Positions 51,980 through 60,747 of a stretch of DNA of 64,000 bases are shown piece after piece (positions within the stretch are counted from its first letter, which is position 1; every line of letters begins with the position of its first letter). Made by a program: the position numbers and the translations under genes. The notes beneath the pieces were generated by a model, which did no database searches, had not been told where the DNA came from, and saw nothing but the letters and a program-made list of their open reading frames with translations. Origin of the DNA: Pseudomonas inefficax (GTDB lineage: Bacteria > Pseudomonadota > Gammaproteobacteria > Pseudomonadales > Pseudomonadaceae); NCBI RefSeq assembly GCF_900277125.1, contig NZ_OPYN01000164.1:186001-250000 (forward strand), written 5' to 3'.

Positions 51980-52222
51980 GTGTCCAGCACCGCCTCCGCC
52001 ACCCCGAGCAGCTACGAACAACTGGGTATGCGCATCCAGAAGATCATCAACAGCCCCACGGCACAGCGCAGCCGTGCGGCGTTGATCTTTCGTCTGGAAC
52101 AGGAAACCCCGGAAGACTGGGAAACCCTGCTTGGGGAAATCGCCGAAAACGACAACGTCACCCTCGCCCACCGCGACGATGGCGGTGTGCAGATTTTCTG
52201 GACAGTACCGAAGGAAGACTGA
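51980..52222 (+). CDS. DUF1654 protein, LexA-controlled
   Basis: 80 residues from a GTG at 51980 (AAGGA 7 nt upstream). The central part SYEQLGMRIQKIINSPTAQR and the end DDGGVQIFWTVPKED match the DUF1654 family, known almost only from pseudomonads. The perfect LexA box 20 bp upstream says it is part of the DNA-damage response. Function is unknown; the small size and helical middle suggest a partner-binding or nucleic-acid-binding protein. Confidence 0.85.
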   Translation: MSSTASATPSSYEQLGMRIQKIINSPTAQRSRAALIFRLEQETPEDWETLLGEIAENDNVTLAHRDDGGVQIFWTVPKED

Positions 52223-52235
52223 CCGCGCATCAACC

Positions 52236-52661
52236 TCAAGCCAGTGCCTGCAGGTAGGCACTGGCTTCGCGGTAACGCGCCAGCCGCGCCAGGTCGGTGG
52301 GGCCTGGGCAGGGAATGCGCGAAAGGTCGCTGTTGTCGGCCAGGTCGGCCAGCTTGACGGTGCGCGCCAGCGGGTCACCGCCCAGGCGCACCACGAAGTC
52401 CTGGTAGGCCTCGCCCTCACGGCGGCTGAGCGCCAGCAAGGCGGCAAGGATTTTCAGCGCGAAACCCTCGCGCGCCAGGTCGGATAGGGTCAGCGGGGTG
52501 TCTTCGATTACATCGTGAAGCACCGCGACAATCCGTTGTTCGGTTGTGCCAACCCGCATCATCACGCGTAGCGGGTGGAGGATATAAGCAGCCCCACCCT
52601 TGTCGTATTGCCCTTCATGCGCCCTGGCGGCCACGGCAATGGCCCGCTCCAGTGTAGACAT
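52236..52661 (-). CDS. HD-domain phosphohydrolase (RelA/SpoT-type hydrolase)
   Basis: 141 residues from the ATG at 52661. HD metal ligands are seen in AARAHEGQYDKGGAAYILHP (His) and AVLHDVIEDTPLTLSDL (HD and ED). This is the pattern of the small single-domain (p)ppGpp hydrolase-like proteins. Substrate may be (p)ppGpp or another nucleotide. The frame extends upstream through the REP repeat, which was excluded. Convergent with the DUF1654 gene (13-bp gap). Confidence 0.83.
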   Translation of the reverse strand: MSTLERAIAVAARAHEGQYDKGGAAYILHPLRVMMRVGTTEQRIVAVLHDVIEDTPLTLSDLAREGFALKILAALLALSRREGEAYQDFVVRLGGDPLARTVKLADLADNSDLSRIPCPGPTDLARLARYREASAYLQALA

Positions 52662-52718
52662 GAGGCCCTCCCCGTTCAGCTTCCTCCTGCCAAGCATAGC
52701 CAAAACTGCGAGGACAAT

Positions 52719-52834
52719 GTGTGGGAGCGGCCTTGCGTCGCGATTGGGCCGCAAAGCGGCCCCGGCCATCTGTGCCAGGTTCAGATATCGGGGCCGCTAC
52801 GCAGCCCTTTCGCGACGCAAGGCCGCTCCCACAA
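52719..52834. repeat. REP-type inverted repeat (GGAGCGGCCTTGCGTCGCG class)
   Basis: Left arm TGTGGGAGCGGCCTTGCGTC, right arm its near-perfect reverse complement. It sits upstream of the HD gene and downstream of the SPOR lipoprotein gene. Confidence 0.85.
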
Positions 52835-52893
52835 GGTTTGCGCAGGCATCTGAATCTTGAGCAACACCGGTTATCTCCCCGCAGGAAGCGGGG

Positions 52894-53463
52894 TTAGCGC
52901 GCTGCACCGTGCTGTATGACCACCGAATCGGTACCCAGCTTGGCCATTACCTCGGCCTTGCGTGCTTCGGCTTCCTCACGGCTGGGGAACGGCCCCATCA
53001 GCACCACCGGTTTGCCATCGCGGTACTCTACCGAGGACGGGATGCCCTTTTCGATCAGGCGTGCGGTCATGTCGCTGAGCGCACCCATGTTGGCGCCCTG
53101 GATGACCTCCACATCCCAGCCTTGCGGGGCCGGCTGGCCAGCCAGGGCTTCGGCACGGCGCTGCAGCTCGGCGCCACCGCACATCTCGCGGATGCGCAGG
53201 TTGTTGCCGCTGTCGTCGACGATGATTTCGTACTGGTCATCGCGCTTGATCGCCACGTAGCTGCGGTAGGCTTCGTACTGCCCGGCGTCATCCTTGCCAC
53301 GGACCTGCCCGCAGATGGTGCCCTGGGTGTCGATCCGCACGTTGCCGAACTTGGCGGTCTTGGGGTTGTGCAGGTGTTCGGCCACCTGTTTGTGCACGCC
53401 TTCGACCTCGTTCTCACAGCCCGCCAGGGCGAGCACTGCCATTACCACAGCCAGTTTGCGCAC
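52894..53463 (-). CDS. SPOR-domain lipoprotein
   Basis: 189 residues from a GTG at 53463, chosen because GGAGG stands 7 nt ahead and the product then begins with a lipoprotein signal (VVMAVLALAGC). A central domain holds two Cys (GTICGQV, REMCGGAE). The C-terminal 65 residues form a SPOR domain (GWDVEVIQGANMGALSDMTA ... VVLMGPFPSREEAEARKAEV), which binds denuded septal peptidoglycan. So it is an envelope protein that may gather at division sites. Confidence 0.82.
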   Translation of the reverse strand: MRKLAVVMAVLALAGCENEVEGVHKQVAEHLHNPKTAKFGNVRIDTQGTICGQVRGKDDAGQYEAYRSYVAIKRDDQYEIIVDDSGNNLRIREMCGGAELQRRAEALAGQPAPQGWDVEVIQGANMGALSDMTARLIEKGIPSSVEYRDGKPVVLMGPFPSREEAEARKAEVMAKLGTDSVVIQHGAAR

Positions 53464-53584
53464 GCGTGTACCTCCAGATTCGAAGGCGCGGATTCTACCA
53501 CGCCCGCCCTGGGCGAGGACCGCGAACATACGTTACACCGTGCGACCAGTGGCCCTGCACCTCAGGCAGTCATGGCATGCTTCG

Positions 53585-54700
53585 TCATGACGGCAGCAGA
53601 TCCAAGGTCCGTTCGAGTTCATCGAGGTCGATGCGGAAGCCGATGCCATTGGGTATCCCGACCACAAAGCCGAAATGCTGTTGATCGCGATCAGTCAGGT
53701 ACTTGTAGAAGCAGACAAAGCGATCAGGTGGCTGCAGCGTCAGCACCGAAGCGCCGGGCGATAGCACATTGATACCGTGGATCAGCTGGCTGCCCTCGAC
53801 GCCCGCCACTACCCTCGCCCCGGCACAAGTTTGCACGATGGTTGCCAGGTCGCACTTCAAAGGATTAAGAATGCGAAAGCCGCGATGTTTATGCAGATGC
53901 TCGGCAATTTCCAGTTCGTTGTGCAGCAGGCGCGGATCTCCGTCACAGCCCCGCAGGATGAAAACCCCCGGGTGGGGCTGGTAATTCACCCGCGACAACA
54001 ACTTCTGGCCCATGGCGCGGTATCGCTCGGACTGGTTTGTGTTGTGGCTGAAGTCATCGAACAGCACCAACTCTCGAAAAAACGCAGTGCGCAGCCGCAG
54101 CGGATGCATGCAAAGCCATTCTTCGTACTGCGGAGCCTGGGAAAAAAGCGGGAACCTGCCCGAGGGCGCCGTGGTTACCGGCACCCCTTCGTTACGGGCC
54201 AAAGCATAGGTTACGCAATCCTCGGCCAGCCATGTTCCAAACCAACGGTTGCCGTAACGTGAACAATAAGCGGCCCCACGCTCGATCTCTTGCTCCACGA
54301 CGACCCGTGGCAACCCGTTGGGTCGGTCAGACAGCCAGAAGCTGGCATTGTTCTTGTACAGCGCGCCATCGATCAGAATGACATCCTTGATCAGATAGCC
54401 CCTGGTCGGAGCCTGTTCGACGCTGCCCAACCCCTCCATGGTTCGCCGCGGATGCTCGAAAGGAAAGAAACGCTTCGCTTCCCAGCCGGTCACTCGCTCC
54501 AACTGGTTCGGCAGGAAGAAAGCGGGAGGCGCCGGGGTGACCTCGGCCGGCGCGATATCCCAGGTCTTGACCGCAAGGCTCTTGAGGTTCTCCGACGGCT
54601 TTCGTACCAAGCGCTTTCTTGCCAGGTACGTGTATGCGGCCAAGCTCCAGCTTTTACGGTCCGATCCCTTCGTGTCTACATCCGAAATATCGTTCATCAT
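53585..54700 (-). CDS. Glycosyltransferase family 61 protein (DUF563)
   Basis: 371 residues from ATG at 54700. The C-terminal half has the GT61 pattern: VFILRGCDGDPRLLHNELEI (RKGS/RR-type strand), then GARVVAGVEGSQLIHGINVL with the invariant G.EGS.L, and SPGASVLTLQPPDRF. GT61 enzymes transfer sugars such as xylose or GlcNAc onto glycans. It is the last gene of a three-gene minus-strand cassette with a GNAT-fold protein and a flippase, so it should build a surface or secreted glycan. Codon use is less GC-biased than in the neighbours, hinting at transfer. Confidence 0.78.
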   Translation of the reverse strand: MMNDISDVDTKGSDRKSWSLAAYTYLARKRLVRKPSENLKSLAVKTWDIAPAEVTPAPPAFFLPNQLERVTGWEAKRFFPFEHPRRTMEGLGSVEQAPTRGYLIKDVILIDGALYKNNASFWLSDRPNGLPRVVVEQEIERGAAYCSRYGNRWFGTWLAEDCVTYALARNEGVPVTTAPSGRFPLFSQAPQYEEWLCMHPLRLRTAFFRELVLFDDFSHNTNQSERYRAMGQKLLSRVNYQPHPGVFILRGCDGDPRLLHNELEIAEHLHKHRGFRILNPLKCDLATIVQTCAGARVVAGVEGSQLIHGINVLSPGASVLTLQPPDRFVCFYKYLTDRDQQHFGFVVGIPNGIGFRIDLDELERTLDLLPS

Positions 54701-54731
54701 GAAGCACTCTCATTGAAGGCATCTTTCACGC

Positions 54732-55874
54732 TCAGTTGGACGCTACTCTTTCCAGAATGGGAGGGGACTGAAAGTGGGCATACCGATCTCGCAAGTTCTC
54801 CAGCAGTAATTCGCCAGGCGCTTTCGCACAGTAAATGTATATCTTGAACAAACCACCGAAGACCATTTCACGATAGCGGTCGACAATTTCCTCGTCACTT
54901 GGCCCATCCGGCAGCCCCAGATGCAGTGTGAGCTTACTGTCCTCGACGGCGAATAATGGGAACTCCCAGAGGAACTTGGCGATGCCGGTCTTCGGTAGCC
55001 GGACGAACATATAGGCCTGGTTGCCCAAGGTATCCACATCACCGCCGCGCCGGCGCTTCCATTTCAAAAGCCCATCGTCCGGACGTGCCAGGCATTGGCC
55101 GATATCGTAATAATCGAAACCCTGCTCGATGGCCCATTCCAGGGCCATGAAAGTAGTGATGGAGTTGACCTCGCGCAGTCGTTTGGGGTCGCTGAAGACA
55201 GCCTCCGGGTAGCCAAAGCGAAGCGTGCTCCAATAGCGCTTGCCGGCCCGGGTTATTACACAACCGAAATGACAGGCGACAACCTCGTCGCCTTTCATTA
55301 TCAGGTCGAGCCGGCCAACGGTCTGGGCGATGCGCACCACTTCCTGCGAGTCGAACTGCTTGGCATGCAGGCCATGCCGCGCCTGAGCATAAGGCTGCAG
55401 CATTTCCCGATCGGCCTTGCCAATCGCCTCGTCGGTCAGCACCTGCTGCATACGGTATAGCGGCCGGCACTTGCGAATACTGCGGCGGAGTTCACCGTCG
55501 TAGCGAGCGATGATCTCCTCCAGCGGACGCCCCAGGGGGATGATGGCACTCAGGTAATGGGGTACGTACAGGGCCCCTGCACTGGGCATCTCGCTGATCA
55601 ACAACCTATGGGACGCGGGGCCAGGTTGTTGCGCGCCATTGCCAGGCTTGGTGCCGGCCTCGGGCTTACCGCCGATGAGCAGCTTGGCCATTTCCCTGCG
55701 GCTCTTTCGACCGACATACAAGACCTCGTAGTCGTTACTTTTCTGTAGCCGGAACCTGGCGATTTCCCAGCGCCACAAACACGCGCGCCCCATTATATCC
55801 TGGGTCCAAATCAAGAACTTTCTTATTTCGAAGCGCATCGACGGCGTTATGAGCTTTCGTATGTGCTCTCTCAT
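54732..55874 (-). CDS. GNAT-fold / FemAB-like acyltransferase
   Basis: 380 residues from the ATG at 55874. The core pattern ELRRSIRKCRPLYRMQQVLT ... VACHFGCVITRAGKRYWSTL ... MALEWAIEQGFDYYDIGQCL fits the FemAB/CelD-like double-GNAT group (Acetyltransf_6), which transfers amino acids or acyl groups to glycans or exopolysaccharide units. Start at 55874 leaves the 226-bp AT-rich gap to the flippase as its own promoter region. The first 40 residues are basic. Partner of the GT61 protein (31-bp gap). Confidence 0.7.
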   Translation of the reverse strand: MREHIRKLITPSMRFEIRKFLIWTQDIMGRACLWRWEIARFRLQKSNDYEVLYVGRKSRREMAKLLIGGKPEAGTKPGNGAQQPGPASHRLLISEMPSAGALYVPHYLSAIIPLGRPLEEIIARYDGELRRSIRKCRPLYRMQQVLTDEAIGKADREMLQPYAQARHGLHAKQFDSQEVVRIAQTVGRLDLIMKGDEVVACHFGCVITRAGKRYWSTLRFGYPEAVFSDPKRLREVNSITTFMALEWAIEQGFDYYDIGQCLARPDDGLLKWKRRRGGDVDTLGNQAYMFVRLPKTGIAKFLWEFPLFAVEDSKLTLHLGLPDGPSDEEIVDRYREMVFGGLFKIYIYCAKAPGELLLENLRDRYAHFQSPPILERVASN

Positions 55875-56100
55875 TTTATGTCCCTGGAGCTCACGCGGAT
55901 AACAGGTTATAAGCACTGTCAAATAAACACCCAATCACCTTTGGCACTTAAACGCCATAGGCTGCCAGATACAAAAATATTAAAGATCCGCGAAAAAGAT
56001 CTGTCAAACACGCCTAATCATTGAATATTCAATGGTTAGCCAGTAAAAACAGTATGTTTTATGGCGCCATTTTTTCTTGTGGAATATCTTCACGGCCCAA
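55875..56100. other. AT-rich gap inside the glycan cassette
   Basis: 226 bp, clearly richer in A+T than the flanks, with GATCCGCGAAAAAGATC as an imperfect repeat. It probably contains a promoter for the GNAT/GT61 genes. No coding frame is convincing. Confidence 0.4.
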
Positions 56101-57471
56101 TCAGGTGAACAGGCTGGTAATCATTTCACCGAAAAGGACGCCGATCAGCAGGGCGGGCAGCACTACAAGCTCGCGCTTCAGGTCCAGCAGACCCAGCTTG
56201 CGGTTGACAGGAAAAATCAGGAAAAGCGTGAAGAAGGTATGCAGCGCCACACCCCAGATGGCATAGGTCACGCCACCGATGGCCATGAGGACCGGCAGCA
56301 GGATAAACAGCGAAACGACCCGGATGATGTTGTCCATCGCCACGTATTTGGTCAGCCCCATGGCCAACCAGAGCTGGTGTGCCAGCGTGAAGCGCAAGGT
56401 GAAAAGCGAGAGCGAGAGAATCGCCATGGTATTGCCGGCGCCGGCATAACGGTCGTCGTAAAGCCAACTGATCATCAGTGGGCTGGCAGTCAGCAAAAAA
56501 CCGCAAGCAAACAGCGAGGTCAGGTCGAACAGCGCCCTGGAGCGGTAATAAAGGCTGCGCACCCGCTCTTTGTCGCCACTTCTCGTCGCCTCACTGAAGG
56601 CCGGCAAGGCGACTGCCCCCGCCAGCCGCAGCAGGACCGACTGAATGGCCCCGAGGATGGCCACAGCGATGGAATAGACCCCTAGTTCCGCGACCGACAT
56701 ACTACCGCCGAACCAGATCCGGTCACCCTGCATCGCCAGGACCCCTACAGAGGACGATAACAAGATCCAGCGCCCGTAATCGAACACTTCGCGCAGCGCA
56801 GCCGGCTCCAATCGCAGGCGGTTGCGCGGCCCCTGGAAGATCAGGTGACTGAGTGCGGTGAAAACCAGTGTGCTCAGCAGGCCTGCGGCCACCAATGACC
56901 AGATGGAGCGGGTGAGATAGCCTGCCACGAGCATTGCTATCAAACCGACAAACTGCGCAATCAGCTCGGCGATCACCACCTTCTTCTGCTGGAAGACACG
57001 GATGGCCACATCGACCTTGGGCGACTGGAAGCCATAGATGATTGCGGCGACCCCAGACAAAGCCAGTACCATCGGTAGCTCTGGAGCGGCATAGGTGGAA
57101 TGGGCCGGCCACAGCTCGATGTGTTGCGTGAATTGTGCCCCCAGGGCCAATAGCAACGTGAGAAGGAACAGCACAAAGCCACGGATGACTTGTACTGTCC
57201 ACACGGTATCGAGAAACAGCGGTTCGTCGCCGCGCGAACTCTGAATGACGTTCGGCCGCAGCCCGACATCGGAAAGCATTTGCAGCAGCACGGATACAGT
57301 GGTCGCAATGGCCATCACGCCGAACATTTCCGGCACGAGCAAGCGGGTGATAACCAGATTGCCGCCCAGGCGCATGACCTGGGAAGCAAAGACAGCGACA
57401 AGGTTCAACGCACTGGCCCACATGGCCCGTTTGCGCAGGCTCAACGGAAGCGACACATCTATCGAAGGCAT
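56101..57471 (-). CDS. Polysaccharide flippase (Wzx / MviN-like)
   Basis: 456 residues with about 12-14 hydrophobic segments. The start LRKRAMWASALNLVAVFASQ and LARLLVPEMFG-like ITRLLVPEMFGVMAIATTVS are those of the lipopolysaccharide/teichoic-type exporters (Polysacc_synt_3). It would move a lipid-linked glycan across the inner membrane. No Wzy polymerase or initiating transferase is in the window, so the cassette relies on genes elsewhere. First gene of the minus-strand cassette, 170 bp from tRNA-Val. Confidence 0.85.
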   Translation of the reverse strand: MPSIDVSLPLSLRKRAMWASALNLVAVFASQVMRLGGNLVITRLLVPEMFGVMAIATTVSVLLQMLSDVGLRPNVIQSSRGDEPLFLDTVWTVQVIRGFVLFLLTLLLALGAQFTQHIELWPAHSTYAAPELPMVLALSGVAAIIYGFQSPKVDVAIRVFQQKKVVIAELIAQFVGLIAMLVAGYLTRSIWSLVAAGLLSTLVFTALSHLIFQGPRNRLRLEPAALREVFDYGRWILLSSSVGVLAMQGDRIWFGGSMSVAELGVYSIAVAILGAIQSVLLRLAGAVALPAFSEATRSGDKERVRSLYYRSRALFDLTSLFACGFLLTASPLMISWLYDDRYAGAGNTMAILSLSLFTLRFTLAHQLWLAMGLTKYVAMDNIIRVVSLFILLPVLMAIGGVTYAIWGVALHTFFTLFLIFPVNRKLGLLDLKRELVVLPALLIGVLFGEMITSLFT

Positions 57472-57583
57472 AGCCGCATCTCTGAACCCATCGCTAGAGA
57501 CTCACTATAGTCACAATTCGCCATGGGGCTATCCGAGCAGGCTGTAGCGCGTGAAATCGCCCTCCGCCGGGCACAACAAAAAC

Positions 57584-57613
57584 AAAAGGGCGACCCCTTG
57601 GGGTCGCCCTTTT
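57584..57613 (-). terminator. Terminator after tRNA-Val copy 1
   Basis: AAAAGGGCGACCCC and GGGGTCGCCCTTTT form a perfect 14-bp stem, 27 bp past the tRNA 3' end on the minus strand. Confidence 0.88.
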
Positions 57614-57639
57614 GATGCCCGGAAACCGGGACTTCTATT

Positions 57640-57716
57640 TGGTAGGCACAATTGGACTCGAACCAACGACCCCCACCATGTCAAGGTGGTGCTCTAACCA
57701 ACTGAGCTATGTGCCT
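57640..57716 (-). tRNA. tRNA-Val (anticodon GAC), copy 1
   Basis: 77 nt, from AGGCACATAGCTCAGTTGG to TTGTGCCTACCA with CCA encoded. The anticodon stem CCACC/GGTGG closes TTGACAT, giving GAC. Identical in sequence to the copy at 57978-58054. Confidence 0.95.
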
Positions 57717-57811
57717 GTCGTGTGGGGCGCATATTAGTGATCGAAAGCGTAGCTGTAAAGCGTTTTTTTCAGAAAAATCAAAAACTTTCGAATCCGAGCG
57801 GATCGCGCTTC

Positions 57812-57906
57812 TTGTAGGGGCAGCCTCGTGCTGCGAAAGGGCCAGCATGGGCGACTCAGTACCGGCTGCAGGACTGGCCTCTTCGCAGCACAAGGCTGCT
57901 CCTACA
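57812..57906. repeat. REP-type inverted repeat between the tRNA-Val genes
   Basis: TTGTAGGGGCAGCCTCGTGC at the left and GCAGCACAAGGCTGCTCCTA at the right, arms of about 25 bp with a few mismatches. Same class as 41903-42000. Confidence 0.8.
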
Positions 57907-57937
57907 ACTCAACGACTACCTACAAAATCGGCCAATG

Positions 57938-57970
57938 AAAAAAGGGATGACCCTTGCGGATCACCCCTTC
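57938..57970 (-). terminator. Terminator after tRNA-Val copy 2
   Basis: On the minus strand AAGGGGTGATCC-GCAA-GGGTCATCCCTT followed by TTTTC, 8 bp past the tRNA end. One mismatched pair. Each tRNA-Val gene has its own terminator, so they may be separate units. Confidence 0.75.
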
Positions 57971-57977
57971 TTCGATT

Positions 57978-58054
57978 TGGTAGGCACAATTGGACTCGAA
58001 CCAACGACCCCCACCATGTCAAGGTGGTGCTCTAACCAACTGAGCTATGTGCCT
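57978..58054 (-). tRNA. tRNA-Val (anticodon GAC), copy 2
   Basis: 77 nt, sequence identical to copy 1, CCA encoded, anticodon GAC. The duplicated pair with the same flanking bases (ATTTGG ... TGTCGTGTGG) points to a local duplication. Confidence 0.95.
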
Positions 58055-58256
58055 GTCGTGTGGTGCGCATTCTACGCATTCCAAAAACCGTGTCAACACT
58101 TTTTTTCGCGCTAACCTACTGAATCTTAAACTCTTTATAGAAAGGCGCGCTGGCAGGACCGAGTAAAGGATTTTCACCGGACGACTAGCGGGTGTTTATT
58201 ATTATTGATAGCATCGGTACATTCGTTAAAAATATAAAACACGAGGTTCCTGCAGC

Positions 58257-59540
58257 ATGGCTAACACCCCCTACCCCCAGTCCTACTACGCCGCCTCGGC
58301 CAACCCGGTGCCGCCACGTCCGGCGCTGCAGGGTGAGGTGGAAACCGATGTGTGCATCATCGGCGCCGGTTACACCGGCCTGTCCAGCGCCCTGTTCCTG
58401 CTGGAGAACGGCTTCAAGGTGAGCATCGTCGAAGCGGCCAAGGTCGGCTTCGGCGCATCGGGCCGCAACGGTGGCCAGATCGTCAACAGCTACAGCCGCG
58501 ATATCGACGTCATCGAACGCACCGTCGGCCCCAAGCAGGCCCAGCTGCTGGGCCACATGGCCTTCGAAGGCGGGCGCATCATTCGTGAGCGCGTGGCCAA
58601 GTACAACATCCAGTGCGACCTGAAGGACGGTGGCGTGTTCGCTGCCCTTACCAGCAAGCAGATGGGCCACCTGGAGTCGCAAAAGCGCCTGTGGGAACGC
58701 TTCGGCCACAACCAGCTGGAGCTGATGGACCAGAAGCGCATCCGCGAAGTGGTCGCCTGCGACAACTATGTGGGCGGCATGCTGGACATGAGCGGCGGCC
58801 ACATTCACCCGCTGAATCTGGCCTTGGGCGAAGCCGCTGCGGTCGAGTCGCTGGGCGGCATCATCTATGAGCAAACCCCGGCCGTACGCATCGAGCGTGG
58901 CGCCAACCCAGTGGTGCATACCCCGCAGGGCAAGGTCCGCGCCAAGTTCATCATCGTTGCCGGCAACGCCTACCTGGGCAACCTGGTGCCGGAGCTGGCC
59001 AGCAAGTCCATGCCATGCGGCACCCAGGTGATCACCACCGAGCCGCTGGGCGACGAACTGGCGCGCACCCTGTTGCCGCAGGACTACTGCGTCGAGGACT
59101 GCAACTACCTGCTCGACTACTACCGCCTGACCAGCGACAAGCGCCTGATCTTCGGTGGCGGCGTGGTGTACGGCGCGCGTGACCCGGCCAACATCGAGGC
59201 GATCATCCGTCCGAAGATGCTCAAGGCTTTCCCGCAGCTGAAGAACGTGAAGATCGACTACGCCTGGACCGGCAACTTCCTGCTGACATTGTCGCGTCTG
59301 CCACAGGTTGGCCGTATCGGCGACAACATCTACTACTCCCAGGGCTGCTCGGGTCACGGCGTGACCTACACCCACCTGGCGGGCAAGGTGCTGGCCGAGG
59401 CCATGCGTGGCCAGGCCGAGCGTTTCGACGCCTTTGCCGGCCTGCCGCACTACCCGTTCCCGGGTGGCCAGATGCTGCGCGTACCGTTCAGCGCCCTTGG
59501 CGCCTGGTACTACAGCCTGCGTGATCGCCTGGGCTTCTGA
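58257..59540 (+). CDS. puuB: Gamma-glutamylputrescine oxidoreductase-like FAD enzyme
   Basis: 427 residues. Begins MANTPYPQSYYAASANPVPP, with FAD motif CIIGAGYTGLSSALFLLENG near 33-52, GFGASGRNGGQIVNSYSRD and the C-terminal SQGCSGHGVTYTHLAGKVLA. These are the marks of PuuB/OrdL-type oxidases that oxidise gamma-glutamylputrescine (or similar N-acylated polyamines) to the aldehyde with O2. No other puu genes flank it here; pseudomonads usually have several PuuB paralogues. It has its own 200-bp upstream region. Confidence 0.85.
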   Translation: MANTPYPQSYYAASANPVPPRPALQGEVETDVCIIGAGYTGLSSALFLLENGFKVSIVEAAKVGFGASGRNGGQIVNSYSRDIDVIERTVGPKQAQLLGHMAFEGGRIIRERVAKYNIQCDLKDGGVFAALTSKQMGHLESQKRLWERFGHNQLELMDQKRIREVVACDNYVGGMLDMSGGHIHPLNLALGEAAAVESLGGIIYEQTPAVRIERGANPVVHTPQGKVRAKFIIVAGNAYLGNLVPELASKSMPCGTQVITTEPLGDELARTLLPQDYCVEDCNYLLDYYRLTSDKRLIFGGGVVYGARDPANIEAIIRPKMLKAFPQLKNVKIDYAWTGNFLLTLSRLPQVGRIGDNIYYSQGCSGHGVTYTHLAGKVLAEAMRGQAERFDAFAGLPHYPFPGGQMLRVPFSALGAWYYSLRDRLGF

Positions 59541-59549
59541 TGTAGGCAG

Positions 59550-59646
59550 GCCTGGCCTCTTCGCGGGTGAACCCGCTCCCACAGGGATATCACTGGACTT
59601 GAGGGCAGCGGGGTCCCTGTGGGAGCGGGTTCACCCGCGATAGGGC
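59550..59646. repeat. REP-type inverted repeat (GGGAGCGGGTTCACCCGCG class)
   Basis: CTCTTCGCGGGTGAACCCGC at the left, GTGGGAGCGGGTTCACCCGC at the right, 40 bp apart. It separates the convergent puuB and lipoprotein genes. Confidence 0.88.
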
Positions 59647-59660
59647 CTGAACAGGCAAAG

Positions 59661-60338
59661 CTACTTGTTCAGGCTACTCACAGCCTGCCTGGCCGCAATC
59701 TCCTGCCCCGCCCGGGCCAGTTCATCCGCAGCCTGCAACCAGCGCTGGCGGTCCACCTGGGCCGGCAGTTGCCGCGGTGGCTGCACCAGCACCGCCCAAC
59801 TCCCAAGCTTCGCCCACGCCGAGGCAAAGTCATCGAACGCCATCAGCTGCCGCCGGTGCATGCCTGAGCGCAACAGCACCCGCTGCTTGTAGCGGTCGTA
59901 GCCGATCAGCACGGCATAGCGTGGCTCGCTCCACCAGGCCGAACCATCCTCGTAACGCAGCAGCACTGGGTTGCCCGCCGCCACCTGGGTCAACAGCGCG
60001 TCCAGTTGCTTGTCCAGCGGATACACCACCATGCCGTAGTCGCGCGCTACCCGGGGGATGCCCGTGTCCAGCGCCTCGGCGCCCTGTGGCAGGTTCAGCG
60101 GCTTGTCCAGCAGCCCCGGCGTGATCGGAGCCCCCTGTTGCGACAGCACCGCCGCCAATGCCATGGCCCCGCTGTGGTTGGCGTTGCCACGGTAGAACGG
60201 CACGCTGCTGATCTCGACCCGCTGCGGCAGGCCCTTGAGGTTGGCGGAAGGTGCGCCGGCACAACCGGCCAGGCTGGCCGCTACCAGGCAGGCAGCCAGC
60301 AGCCGACGAGGGATGGTCTTGAAGGAATGTTGCTGCAT
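59661..60338 (-). CDS. Lipoprotein with degenerate C39-peptidase-like domain
   Basis: 225 residues from the ATG at 60338. Lipobox LAGC after a short signal. The rest has the C39-like layout (ISSVPFYRGNANHSGAMALA ... EPRYAVLIGYDRYKQRVLLR), but the catalytic Cys position is Ser (HSGAMA for CGPxx) and the His before VLIGYD is Tyr. So it has the papain-like fold without its catalytic residues. Probably an outer-membrane or periplasmic binding or scaffold protein. Confidence 0.75.
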   Translation of the reverse strand: MQQHSFKTIPRRLLAACLVAASLAGCAGAPSANLKGLPQRVEISSVPFYRGNANHSGAMALAAVLSQQGAPITPGLLDKPLNLPQGAEALDTGIPRVARDYGMVVYPLDKQLDALLTQVAAGNPVLLRYEDGSAWWSEPRYAVLIGYDRYKQRVLLRSGMHRRQLMAFDDFASAWAKLGSWAVLVQPPRQLPAQVDRQRWLQAADELARAGQEIAARQAVSSLNK

Positions 60339-60560
60339 GGACACTCGCTTGCTTCAACGCCAGGCAGGCAGCGCCCGGCTCTGGCCAACGATCATAGGTC
60401 GGACAGCGGCGCGGGTATAGTCCGACACCGGCTAGTGCCAAATCGGACCAAGCGATAGACCTTTGGTCAATGGAACGTCACAGGCGAAGGGCTAGACTAA
60501 AGCAGTGTCTGGAAGGCCAGCGTCGGCGACCGAACGCGGCCCATAGAGATGGAGGCACAA

Positions 60561-60734
60561 ATGAGCCTGACCATGGCAATCCTCATGCTGGTGGGCATGT
60601 GGCTGAGCGTTGCAGCCGCCATGCTGTGGGGTGTACTGCGTATCGTGCGGCGTCATTCCCACCACCTGCCACAGCAGACCACCGCCAAGCCACAGCCGGT
60701 GCGCCGGGCGCGGCGGCATGCCGGGGTGCACTGA
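60561..60734 (+). CDS. Small single-pass membrane protein
   Basis: 57 residues from an ATG with GGAGG 6 nt upstream. One hydrophobic helix (TMAILMLVGMWLSVAAAMLW) followed by a basic tail (VRRARRHAG). Looks like a real small inner-membrane protein; no family recognised. The frame has an in-frame ATG four codons earlier. Confidence 0.55.
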   Translation: MSLTMAILMLVGMWLSVAAAMLWGVLRIVRRHSHHLPQQTTAKPQPVRRARRHAGVH

Positions 60735-60747
60735 CTTCAGAAGTTTC

